Shown: one piece after another, positions 1 to 5,544 of the stretch
Layout of the letters: each line of letters begins with the position of its first letter
How positions within the stretch are numbered: the first letter of the stretch is position 1
Source: CAZSWS01 sp964610765
GTDB lineage: Bacteria; Bacteroidota; Bacteroidia; Bacteroidales; Tannerellaceae
Direction: 5' to 3'
Assembly (NCBI GenBank): GCA_964610765.1
Contig: CAZSWS010000108.1
Span: 1-6,138, forward strand
DNA length: 6,138 nucleotides
Program-made: the position numbers and the translations under genes
The notes under the pieces: model-generated
The model's input: the letters and a program-made list of their open reading frames with translations, nothing else
What the model was told of the DNA's origin: nothing
Databases searched by the model: none

Positions 1-171
1 ACAACAAATATTTCAACATATTAATTTCGAGCAACTACCCAGAAACCATAGATCTCGCAATTTTATCCCAGCGATAAATCAAAACAACTAGTATGGAGTT
101 ATCCCATAAATACAGTAGGCTAATGCTGCTAAAGACAAGGACATTTGTTTTTTTAATCAGGCTGAACTAAG

Positions 172-245
172 CTTTCAACGAACGTTAGAAGCTCTTCTTA
201 CGTTCGTTGAAAGAGCTTCCGACGAGGCTTAAAAGCTCTTTCGAC
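172..245. repeat. Two overlapping, mutually exclusive inverted repeats
   Basis: Arms 172-185 and 200-213 are perfect 14-base complements (ctttcaacgaacgt / acgttcgttgaaag). The spacer adds a 5-base complement (187-191 with 194-198), so 172-213 is a nearly continuous palindrome. A second hairpin pairs 209-218 with 233-242 perfectly over 10 bases (gaaagagctt / aagctctttc), and can extend to 206 and 245 through one G-T wobble. Bases 206-213 are needed by both hairpins, so only one can form at a time. Neither is followed by a T tract on either strand, which argues against an ordinary intrinsic terminator. The related wording (ttaaaag, agctctt, cgac) of successive stretches suggests a degenerate intergenic repeat family. 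Confidence 0.75.
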
Positions 246-272
246 AAGGGTTAAAAGATTAGTTGCCCATAG

Positions 273-310
273 TCTTTTGAGAAAAAGGGTCGTATCTTTT
301 GAGATAAAGG
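273..310. repeat. Short imperfect direct repeat, 22-base period
   Basis: The 16-base unit tcttttgagaaaaagg (273-288) recurs as tcttttgagataaagg (295-310), with one mismatch in sixteen and a 22-base start-to-start distance. It follows directly on the hairpin repeats. No function can be assigned from sequence; it may be a remnant of the same repeat family. Confidence 0.6.
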
Positions 311-416
311 CAGTAGCAAAACATATAAAACGTCACTATAAATAGAAAATTCAGGCAGGAGGGAATCGAATAACAGCCTAATAATCATCAAGATATAAAA
401 CAAAAGACCATAAGGG

Positions 417-2087
417 TCAAAACGTATAGTTGATTTCGAGGCGACGAGCGGGTTCCTCTTGCAGAAAGACGGTCAGTAGATAAGTAGTTTCATCAATTGG
501 GTCAATCGCCGTATATTTTTCAATTATCCGTCGTTCCAAACCCTGTTTCTGAAGAAAATCTCGGTCTTGTGCAATGGTATAAAGCAACTGTTTCCGCTTC
601 TTTTTATCCAATCCATCTTCCCAAAAGCCTTTGGGTCGGCGAGAGAAGTTCGTATAATAATCTTTGCGCAGCTTGTCAAACACATCCAGTCCGCGAGATT
701 GCAAAAAGCGATGGAAAAAGCGAAAAAGCTCCTCTAAAAGATATCCTCTTTGCGGAAAACCTACTTCTTGCTGAAACTGCCCTATCTCATCAAACAGTTC
801 AAAGTAGCGTCCGGCATACGGTCCGTGTATCAGGTAGTCCATGGTAGAGGTGAAGCGTCCACTGTTCCAAAACTTATCGACCGCATGTTCTGCATCGCGA
901 ATACGGTTAAGCTCCTCTTCTGAAATATCCCGGTTAGCAATGACTTCATAGGGAGCCTCCGCATCGTATTCATACCCATAAAAGTCAGCCATATTGCGCA
1001 AATGCGTACCTCTCAGCATTTTCAGAAAGCCCAATTGCACCTCTTTTGCTTCCAAATGAAACACATCATTGAAAGAACGAGCAAAGCGATCGAACGTTTC
1101 ATAAGGAAGTCCGGCTATCAAGTCCAGGTGAAAATCAATCTTCCCCCCTTCAGTCAGTTTTCGGATATTATGCGCTAAAAGGGGAAAATCTTGTCTGCGC
1201 TTAACGGCCACATTCGTTGGCTCGTACGTAGATTGAATGCCTATTTCGAAACGGAAATAATCCTGAGGCAAATGAGTATTCAGATAATCAATCGTTTCGT
1301 CGGTCAATAAATCTGCATATATCTCGAACTGACAACTCAAGCCCGGTCGATGATGATTCAGTAAGAAGTCGAACACACGATACGTATGCTTCACATGCAG
1401 ATTGAACGTGCGATCCAAAAATTTAATTTGCCGGGCTCCCTGCTTAATGAGGTATCCCAAGTTTTCTGTGATATATTGCTCCGGAAAATAACGTACCCCT
1501 TTCTCTAATGAAGACAAGCAATACTGGCATTGATAGGGACAGCCCCGGGAGGTTTCGAAATAGACTAATCGGTTGTTCAAGTCAGCCACATCATCGGCTA
1601 ACTGATAGGGAGAAGGTAAAGCCGCCAAGCGCATTAAATCAGCCTGCACCACATGACGGCTGATATGCCCGGCATATGACACTCCATCTATATGAGGCAT
1701 TTCTTTTTCCGCTATCACTTCTAATAAGTCACCTAAGACAAATTCACCCTCACCGCTTATCACATAGTCGATTGCCCAGTTTGTCAAGAAAAATTCCGGC
1801 TCATAAGTAACTTCAGGTCCACCGGCAATGATAATTAGTTCCGGTTTGCGTTGCTTCAACAAAGCCACCAACTCTGCCGTATGACGAACATTCCAAATAG
1901 AAACACTCACCCCTACCACATCACACTCGGTATTTAATATATCACTCGCCGCTTGCTCGATCGATTCTTTAATGGTGAATTCGATAAAAGACAAGTCAAA
2001 CCGGTCTTTATTCGCTACATAGAGCCAACGAAGAGCCAGAGAGGTATGGATATATTTTGCATTAAATGTAGCAAGAGTGACTTTCAT
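417..2087 (-). CDS. B12-binding domain radical SAM protein, C-terminal region resembling DUF4080, function unknown
   Basis: The predicted 556-residue cytoplasmic protein has the layout of cobalamin-dependent radical SAM enzymes. Residues 1-140 look like a Rossmann-type B12-binding domain with the IIIAGGPEVTYEPEFF stretch at about 85-100, where the GGP signature is typical of BchE-like proteins. No DxHxxG motif is visible, so the cobalt is probably not bound through a protein histidine. The radical SAM core follows, with RGCPYQCQYC giving cluster ligands Cys183, Cys187 and Cys190. Later core elements are KFLDRTFN near 223-229, EIGIQS at 281-286 and LDLIAGLPYE at 321-330. The C-terminal 200 residues resemble DUF4080. 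The family includes methyltransferases and ring-forming enzymes, but nothing here identifies the substrate. The start MKVTLATFNAKYIH matches how such domains begin, and a -7 box lies about 20 bases upstream. The gene stands alone. The family call is firm; the function is not known. Confidence 0.92.
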   Translation of the reverse strand: MKVTLATFNAKYIHTSLALRWLYVANKDRFDLSFIEFTIKESIEQAASDILNTECDVVGVSVSIWNVRHTAELVALLKQRKPELIIIAGGPEVTYEPEFFLTNWAIDYVISGEGEFVLGDLLEVIAEKEMPHIDGVSYAGHISRHVVQADLMRLAALPSPYQLADDVADLNNRLVYFETSRGCPYQCQYCLSSLEKGVRYFPEQYITENLGYLIKQGARQIKFLDRTFNLHVKHTYRVFDFLLNHHRPGLSCQFEIYADLLTDETIDYLNTHLPQDYFRFEIGIQSTYEPTNVAVKRRQDFPLLAHNIRKLTEGGKIDFHLDLIAGLPYETFDRFARSFNDVFHLEAKEVQLGFLKMLRGTHLRNMADFYGYEYDAEAPYEVIANRDISEEELNRIRDAEHAVDKFWNSGRFTSTMDYLIHGPYAGRYFELFDEIGQFQQEVGFPQRGYLLEELFRFFHRFLQSRGLDVFDKLRKDYYTNFSRRPKGFWEDGLDKKKRKQLLYTIAQDRDFLQKQGLERRIIEKYTAIDPIDETTYLLTVFLQEEPARRLEINYTF

Positions 2088-2107
2088 TTTTGTTGGTTTA
2101 TTATCAG

Positions 2108-2115
2108 CAAAGGTA
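2108..2115 (-). promoter_or_regulatory. Candidate Bacteroides-type -7 box for the radical SAM gene
   Basis: On the minus strand this reads TACCTTTG, a full match to the Bacteroides sigma-ABfr -7 consensus TAnnTTTG, about 20 bases before the start codon at 2085-2087. A good TTTG -33 box is not present at the usual 19-21 base spacing; only a TCTG-like element lies near 2137-2140. The leader would be very short. No clear Shine-Dalgarno sequence precedes the start, as is usual in this phylum. Confidence 0.45.
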
Positions 2116-2156
2116 GTATGTTTTTAGATGTATGAACAGAGTCGTCCGCTTAGGTC

Positions 2157-2191
2157 AAAAAAAGAGAGGCTGAAGCTACTGATTCAGCCTC
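2157..2191 (-). terminator. Intrinsic terminator of the peroxiredoxin gene
   Basis: Read on the minus strand, a perfect 9-bp stem (gaggctgaa / ttcagcctc, arms 2183-2191 and 2166-2174) with an 8-base loop is followed, after two bases, by seven T residues (2163 to 2157). It begins about 30 bases beyond the peroxiredoxin stop codon at 2222-2224. It sits before the promoter of the next minus-strand gene, so it separates the two transcription units. Confidence 0.85.
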
Positions 2192-2221
2192 AACCTCTCA
2201 CTGTATAAAGAACAATTTGGA

Positions 2222-2932
2222 TTATTTACCCAGCTTGCTTTCTACTTCTTCTTTTGATAGTTTTTTAGTGCAGAAGAACCAGTCATAGCAAGTTACTCCC
2301 TCGCCCGGATTTTCCATCCGATCGTTAGCCACACCACAACTACCTGCCGTAGGTACAATCACATCGTCACCCGGACGCCAGTCAGCCGGAGTAGCTACAC
2401 CAAATGCATCAGCTGCTTGCAAGCCCATCAATACACGTTTGATTTCGTCAAAGTTACGACCTAATGACAAAGGATAATATAAAATGGTACGTATCGTTCC
2501 TTCCGGATCAATAAAGAATACGGCACGCACAGCTTGTGTAGTGCTCTCGCCCGGTTGAACCATGCCATACAGTTTAGCTACATTCATTGAGATATCTTCA
2601 ATCAGAGGGAATTTTACTTCTACATTTTTCATTCCCTTGTATTCGATTTTTTCCTTAATGGTACGCAACCAAGCAATGTGGCTATACAGACCATCAATAG
2701 ATAAGCCAATCAATTCGCAATTCAATGCTTTGAACTCTTCGTGCATAGATGCAAATGTGATAAACTCAGAGGTACAAACCGGAGTAAAGTCGGCTGGATG
2801 GCTGAAAAGAATAGTCCACTGACCTTTATAATCTGCCGGGAAATTGATAGTACCTTGGGTAGTTACTGCTGTGAATTCGGGAGCTGCGTCTCCAATACGA
2901 GGCATGCTGTTTACTTCTTGAATAGTTTCCAT
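2222..2932 (-). CDS. Prx6-type peroxiredoxin (AhpC/TSA family)
   Basis: The 236-residue cytoplasmic thiol peroxidase should reduce hydrogen peroxide and organic hydroperoxides. The catalytic PxxxT-xxC motif reads PADFTPVC, with peroxidatic Cys53, Thr50 and Pro46; the conserved catalytic arginine is Arg136 in AVRAVFFIDPEG. The SIDGLYSHIAWL stretch (78-89) and the extended C-terminal domain place it in the Prx6 subfamily. That domain carries Cys199, Cys215 and Cys221. The CYDWFFC arrangement, with six residues between the two cysteines, resembles the archaeal Prx6-like peroxidases, where one of the pair resolves the oxidised catalytic cysteine. A 2-Cys cycle is therefore likely; the reductant is not evident. 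The start at 2930-2932 was chosen because it is the first ATG and lies about 37 bases from a good -7 box, but Met10 (MPRIGDAAPEF) is a realistic alternative. It is transcribed alone, between its own promoter and terminator. Confidence 0.95.
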   Translation of the reverse strand: METIQEVNSMPRIGDAAPEFTAVTTQGTINFPADYKGQWTILFSHPADFTPVCTSEFITFASMHEEFKALNCELIGLSIDGLYSHIAWLRTIKEKIEYKGMKNVEVKFPLIEDISMNVAKLYGMVQPGESTTQAVRAVFFIDPEGTIRTILYYPLSLGRNFDEIKRVLMGLQAADAFGVATPADWRPGDDVIVPTAGSCGVANDRMENPGEGVTCYDWFFCTKKLSKEEVESKLGK

Positions 2933-2968
2933 AATTTTTTATTTATAAATGTTTGAAATTTCTTTTCT

Positions 2969-2976
2969 CAAATATA
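2969..2976 (-). promoter_or_regulatory. Candidate Bacteroides-type -7 box for the peroxiredoxin gene
   Basis: On the minus strand this is TATATTTG, a full match to TAnnTTTG, 37-44 bases before the start codon. The -33 region is weak (TCTGTTTA near 2991-2998, minus strand, spacing 18). The AT-rich leader between it and the gene has no stable hairpin, which suits translation initiation in this phylum. I do not see a recognisable peroxide-regulator operator, though one may not be visible by eye. Confidence 0.5.
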
Positions 2977-3052
2977 CAACAAATTGCTGGTAAACAGAAT
3001 ATTAAAAGTCTATGGGTAATTAAATATTATTTATTTAGCACAGAGTATATTT

Positions 3053-3114
3053 ACAGGTTCTATCAGGATAAACCTGTGCACAGGCTCTATACACTTCGTC
3101 TGTGCACAGACGAA
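3053..3114. repeat. Degenerate 26-27 base tandem repeat with two GTGCAC palindromes
   Basis: The palindrome cctgtgcacagg (3073-3084) is perfect over 12 bases. The second, ttcgtctgtgcacagacgaa (3095-3114), is perfect over 20 bases. Their centres are 26 bases apart. They lie at the junctions of related units that start acaggttctat (3053) and acaggctctat (3080), 10 of 11 bases identical, with a third partial unit starting acagacg at 3106. The first unit also contains an acaggtt / aacctgt inverted repeat (3053-3059 with 3071-3077). Possible roles are a dimeric regulator binding site upstream of the peroxiredoxin gene, or an intergenic repeat element. Sequence alone does not decide. Confidence 0.65.
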
Positions 3115-3149
3115 CAAACGCCGTGAGAGGGCTTAAAAGAAAAAAGGGT

Positions 3150-3249
3150 NNNNNNNNNNNNNNNNNNNNNNNNNNNNNNNNNNNNNNNNNNNNNNNNNNN
3201 NNNNNNNNNNNNNNNNNNNNNNNNNNNNNNNNNNNNNNNNNNNNNNNNN
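3150..3249. other. Assembly gap (100 N)
   Basis: Exactly 100 unknown bases, the conventional placeholder for a scaffold gap of unknown length. It follows the palindromic repeat at 3053-3114. The left flank ends in aagggt (3144-3149) and the right flank contains the complementary accctt (3259-3264), so the break may lie inside a hairpin or repeat. Any open reading frame drawn across it is meaningless. Confidence 0.97.
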
Positions 3250-3283
3250 TATGTCTGCACCCTTCTATGTATCTAGGTAAATT

Positions 3284-4159
3284 TTATATTTCAGTTATCG
3301 CTTGAGCTTCTCCTTTTACTTCGGTCTCCTCCTCATCGTCATCGTCGTCATCATCATCATCGTCGTCGTCTAAAACAGGTGCTTTTTTAACAAAGAAGGC
3401 ACTCAATTCGTACAGTCCATAGACCGGTAAGAACACCACCATCAAGGTGAATGGGTCACCACTAGGAGTAATTATTGCCGACAGAACAAGTAGTGCAACA
3501 ACTGCATGTCGTCTAAACTTCTTAAAGAATGAACGATTGATTAGACCTAATTTAGAGAGCAACCAGGACAATAAAGGCAACTCAAAGAGCACTCCCATCA
3601 TAAAGACCAACAACAGGAACTTGTTCATATAGTCTTCCAGCGAGACTTGTTCAATGATTAATTCACTGAGCTGATAGGTTGCCAAAAAACGAAGTGTCAT
3701 AGGGAACACCATGAAATAGCCTACGGCACATCCAAGGAAGAACATTACTGTTCCAAACACAAATACCCAACGGAAGTTTTTCTTTTCATTTTCATAAAGA
3801 GCCGGACTAACAAATTTCCATACTTCAAATATCAAGTAAGGAAACGTAAGCAACAGCGCTAACCAGAAAGAAGTACTCATGTGAGTAAAGAACTGGGTAG
3901 CCATCTTTATGTTGAAAATTTGGATTTCAACTGACTGATCACAGAAGTCAGGCAAAATGGAAAAGTGTGAACTTACCTTACATAGAGCTCTGTAAAAGAT
4001 GAAATCCGGCTGCGTAGGTGCCAGTATCACATTCTCAAACAGATACGGCATTACTATAAAACCGATAATAGCAAAGATAAAGAGCGCTGAAATAGTTCGG
4101 ATCAATGTCCAACGAAATTCTTCCAGGTGATCCCAGAAAGACATCTCTTTTTCTTGCAT
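3284..4159 (-). CDS. tatC: Sec-independent protein translocase subunit TatC
   Basis: Integral inner-membrane subunit of the twin-arginine translocase. With its partner it recognises twin-arginine signal peptides and recruits TatA for export of folded proteins. Of its 291 residues, HLEEFRWTLIR (11-21) is the cytoplasmic N-terminal signature; Glu14 and Arg16 match the signal-peptide-binding positions of E. coli TatC. Hydrophobic segments lie at about 18-40, 95-113, 130-155, 180-202, 218-231 and 237-256, the expected six. VWKFVSPALYENEKK (113-127) is the classic family motif. FELP places Glu193 at the conserved membrane glutamate, and Asp235 follows ITPSG. The first periplasmic loop has two cysteines, Cys60 and Cys73. 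The C-terminal tail is unusual: twelve aspartates (264-275, bases 3335-3370) then a Glu-rich stretch. The start lies six bases after the tatA stop; Met6 (MSFWDHLEEF) is a possible alternative. Operon with tatA. Confidence 0.96.
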   Translation of the reverse strand: MQEKEMSFWDHLEEFRWTLIRTISALFIFAIIGFIVMPYLFENVILAPTQPDFIFYRALCKVSSHFSILPDFCDQSVEIQIFNIKMATQFFTHMSTSFWLALLLTFPYLIFEVWKFVSPALYENEKKNFRWVFVFGTVMFFLGCAVGYFMVFPMTLRFLATYQLSELIIEQVSLEDYMNKFLLLVFMMGVLFELPLLSWLLSKLGLINRSFFKKFRRHAVVALLVLSAIITPSGDPFTLMVVFLPVYGLYELSAFFVKKAPVLDDDDDDDDDDDDEEETEVKGEAQAITEI

Positions 4160-4165
4160 TCTTAC

Positions 4166-4366
4166 TTATTTTGTTTTGTCGTCTGTATCGTCAATTTTTA
4201 TTTCGTCCTCGATGCCCTTGATGCCATCTTTAAAGTTCTTGACACCCTTTCCTAAACCTTTCATTAGTTCGGGTATCTTGCGTCCACCAAACAGCAATAA
4301 AACGATCAAGGCTATGACAATAATTTCTCCGGTTCCAAGCGGTCCGAGTAATAGAAAGTAGTTCAT
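4166..4366 (-). CDS. tatA: Sec-independent protein translocase subunit TatA/E family
   Basis: Small membrane protein of 66 residues that oligomerises to form the export route of the Tat system. It has the standard plan: a short N-terminus, one membrane helix at about 13-27 (GEIIVIALIVLLLFG), the hinge FGGRKIPEL (26-34), an amphipathic basic helix with MKGLGKGVKNFKDG (35-48), and an acidic cytoplasmic tail. Glu14 sits at the start of the helix, at or near the polar position of the family (Gln in E. coli TatA, Glu in TatB). It is first in the operon, six bases before tatC. No separate tatB is seen in the window, so this protein may serve both TatA and TatB roles, as in two-component Tat systems, unless a paralogue lies elsewhere. 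The start ATG at 4364-4366 gives a normal TatA N-terminus. Confidence 0.94.
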   Translation of the reverse strand: MNYFLLLGPLGTGEIIVIALIVLLLFGGRKIPELMKGLGKGVKNFKDGIKGIEDEIKIDDTDDKTK

Positions 4367-4412
4367 GATTCGGTAATAATTAAGTTAGTATTTTGTTATT
4401 AATCTAAGAACA

Positions 4413-4420
4413 CAAAGATA
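4413..4420 (-). promoter_or_regulatory. Candidate Bacteroides-type -7 box for tatAC
   Basis: The minus strand reads TATCTTTG, a full match to TAnnTTTG, 47-54 bases before the tatA start. A matching TTTG -33 box is not present at the usual spacing. It lies in the 204-base region shared with the divergent fabD promoter. Confidence 0.45.
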
Positions 4421-4498
4421 CAATTTCCAGCGATATAGCCATCTATTATCCCAAATTTATTACTTTTGTCAAGTGAAATAACATCAATATATACAAAT

Positions 4499-4530
4499 TT
4501 TGTTGAAAGAGGTATTTTTTTAAGACTTTG
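4499..4530 (+). promoter_or_regulatory. Candidate fabD promoter region
   Basis: A TTTG (4499-4502) is followed after 20 bases by AGACTTTG (4523-4530), which keeps the TTTG half of the Bacteroides -7 box but not its TA. An alternative uses the second TTTG (4527-4530) as -33 with CATATTTA (4546-4553) as -7, at a shorter than usual spacing. The start codon is at 4571. The rest of the 4367-4570 intergenic region is AT-rich with no strong hairpin and no known fatty-acid regulator site that I can recognise. Confidence 0.3.
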
Positions 4531-4570
4531 TGCGTATTTAAAAAGCATATTTACATAATTATAGATTAAG

Positions 4571-5452
4571 ATGAAAGCATATGTATTTCCTGGTCAAGGA
4601 GCCCAGTTTGTGGGTATGGGAAAAGACCTGTACGAATCGAACAGTGAAGCAAAACAGTTGTTTGAAAAAGCGAATGAGATTCTTGGATTTCGCATTACAG
4701 ACTTGATGTTTGCCGGAACAGATGAAGACTTGAAACAAACGAAAGTAACACAACCGGCCGTTTTTCTTCACTCGGTTATTCTTGCCAAAACATTGGGAGA
4801 CGACTTCAAACCGGAAATGGTAGCCGGACACTCGCTAGGCGAATTTTCTGCCTTAGCCGCTTCAGGTGCTCTTTCTTTTGAAGATGCCTTGGTTTTAGTT
4901 TCCAAACGTGCACAAGCCATGCAAAAAGCCTGCGAAGCAACTCCTTCAACTATGGCTGCAATCTTGGCACTTCCGGATGAAAAAGTAGAAGAAATATGTG
5001 CAAGCATCACAGACGATATAGTGGTGGCTGCTAACTACAACTCACCGGGTCAGGTAGTGATTTCCGGAACTATCCCTGCGATAGACAGAGCTTGCGAACT
5101 GGCGCTTGCTGCCGGTGCTAAGCGTGCTATCAAACTGAAAGTGGGCGGCGCTTTTCACTCACCGCTGATGGAACCTGCACGGGCAGAACTGGCTGAAGCG
5201 ATTGAAGCAACTACATTCAATCAACCGGCTTGCCCTATTTACCAAAATGTGAATGCACAGGCACAAACAGACCCCGAGACAATCAAAAAAAATCTGGTAG
5301 CTCAACTCACCTCACCTGTACGCTGGACACAAACAGTAGAAAACATGCTGGCTGATGGTGCAGACCACTTCATTGAGTTAGGTCCGGGCAATGTATTGCA
5401 AGGACTAATCAAGAAAGTAAGCAAAGAAGTTACTACGGAAGGCAAACAATAA
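4571..5452 (+). CDS. fabD: Malonyl-CoA:acyl carrier protein transacylase FabD
   Basis: Cytoplasmic enzyme of type II fatty acid synthesis that moves malonyl from coenzyme A to the phosphopantetheine arm of acyl carrier protein, supplying the elongation units. At 293 residues it is slightly shorter than the 309 of E. coli FabD. Visible signatures in order are FPGQGAQFVGMG at 6-17 (oxyanion-hole Gln11), TQPAVF near 60-65, the nucleophile elbow GHSLGEFSAL with Ser88, Arg113 in SKRAQAM (binds the malonyl carboxylate), NYNSPGQVVISG at 155-166, His196 in GGAFHSPLM (catalytic partner of Ser88), and TSPVRW at 247-252. All catalytic residues are present. The start is fixed by the family-typical MKAYVFPGQGAQ. 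The gene is not in a fab cluster here: it is divergent from tatA and followed by its own terminator. Confidence 0.97.
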   Translation: MKAYVFPGQGAQFVGMGKDLYESNSEAKQLFEKANEILGFRITDLMFAGTDEDLKQTKVTQPAVFLHSVILAKTLGDDFKPEMVAGHSLGEFSALAASGALSFEDALVLVSKRAQAMQKACEATPSTMAAILALPDEKVEEICASITDDIVVAANYNSPGQVVISGTIPAIDRACELALAAGAKRAIKLKVGGAFHSPLMEPARAELAEAIEATTFNQPACPIYQNVNAQAQTDPETIKKNLVAQLTSPVRWTQTVENMLADGADHFIELGPGNVLQGLIKKVSKEVTTEGKQ

Positions 5453-5463
5453 AATCATGAAAT

Positions 5464-5510
5464 AATACGCAGGAGGAAGCAACCATTTGTCGTTTCTCCT
5501 GCGTATTTTA
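5464..5510 (+). terminator. Intrinsic terminator of fabD
   Basis: A perfect 12-bp stem (aatacgcaggag at 5464-5475 with ctcctgcgtatt at 5496-5507) extends inwards by one G-T wobble and two A-T pairs, closing a 14-base loop. It is followed by a T-rich tail (attttatactttat). It starts 11 bases after the fabD stop codon and separates fabD from queC. Confidence 0.88.
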
Positions 5511-5518
5511 TACTTTAT
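5486..5518 (+). promoter_or_regulatory. Candidate queC promoter nested in the fabD terminator
   Basis: TTTG (5486-5489) followed after 21 bases by TACTTTAT (5511-5518) resembles the Bacteroides -33/-7 pair, though the -7 box is imperfect. The -33 element would sit in the loop of the fabD terminator hairpin. Transcription would begin near 5525, giving a leader of about 60 bases that contains the pseudoknot at 5545-5577. Confidence 0.35.
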
Positions 5519-5544
5519 CAGGAAGTAACACAAACAGGCTTCCG

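Larger units (their letters stand above)
1..416. other. Gene-free region with repeats, downstream of the radical SAM gene
   Basis: I see no supportable gene here. All frames are broken by frequent stops, and the few short open stretches reaching the left edge (for example a plus-strand frame closing at TAA 76-78) show no recognisable protein sequence. The region is AT-rich. It lies past the 3' end of the minus-strand gene that stops at 417. It contains the overlapping inverted repeats at 172-245 and the short direct repeat at 273-310, listed separately. No intrinsic terminator with a T tract is evident for the neighbouring gene, so its transcript must end by other means or outside the visible hairpins. 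Confidence 0.7.
2933..3283. other. Intergenic region between tatC and the peroxiredoxin gene, interrupted by an assembly gap
   Basis: No gene is visible in the sequenced parts. Reading on the minus strand, the region runs from the end of tatC to the peroxiredoxin start. It holds about 34 known bases after tatC, then the N run, then about 217 bases with GTGCAC palindromes, a very AT-rich stretch and the peroxiredoxin promoter. A terminator for the tat operon is not seen and may lie in the gap. Because the gap length is unknown, a small gene or further repeats inside it cannot be excluded. Confidence 0.6.

Noticed and set aside
1..91. 3' end of a gene entering from the left on the plus strand
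   Set aside because: Two frames are open for only 24-30 codons from the edge and encode nothing recognisable; chance is enough to explain them.
172..245. Intrinsic terminator for the radical SAM gene
   Set aside because: The hairpins are strong, but neither strand has a T tract directly after a stem, and they lie about 170 bases or more beyond the stop codon.
497..847. 116-codon plus-strand reading frame
   Set aside because: It lies wholly opposite the C-terminal part of the radical SAM gene and has no family features; it is a shadow of the real gene.
3102..3305. 67-codon plus-strand reading frame across the gap
   Set aside because: Half of it is made of N, and its start lies inside a palindrome; it has no meaning as a gene.
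3300..3390. Poly-Asp run as a frameshift or assembly error at the tatC end
   Set aside because: The frame stays open through mixed GAT/GAC codons into a normal acidic tail and stop, so it reads as a genuine coding tract.
4493..4503. acaaattttgt palindrome as a fatty-acid regulator operator before fabD
   Set aside because: It is short and AT-only in its core, expected by chance in such AT-rich DNA, and does not match an operator I can name.
4559..5010. Minus-strand reading frames opposite fabD
   Set aside because: They overlap a gene with all catalytic motifs intact on the other strand and show no protein-like signatures.
5521..5543. Separate ggaag / cttcc hairpin before the pseudoknot as a functional element
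   Set aside because: It is only 5 bp with a 13-base loop, so chance pairing is likely; it does not compete with P1 or P2 of the pseudoknot.
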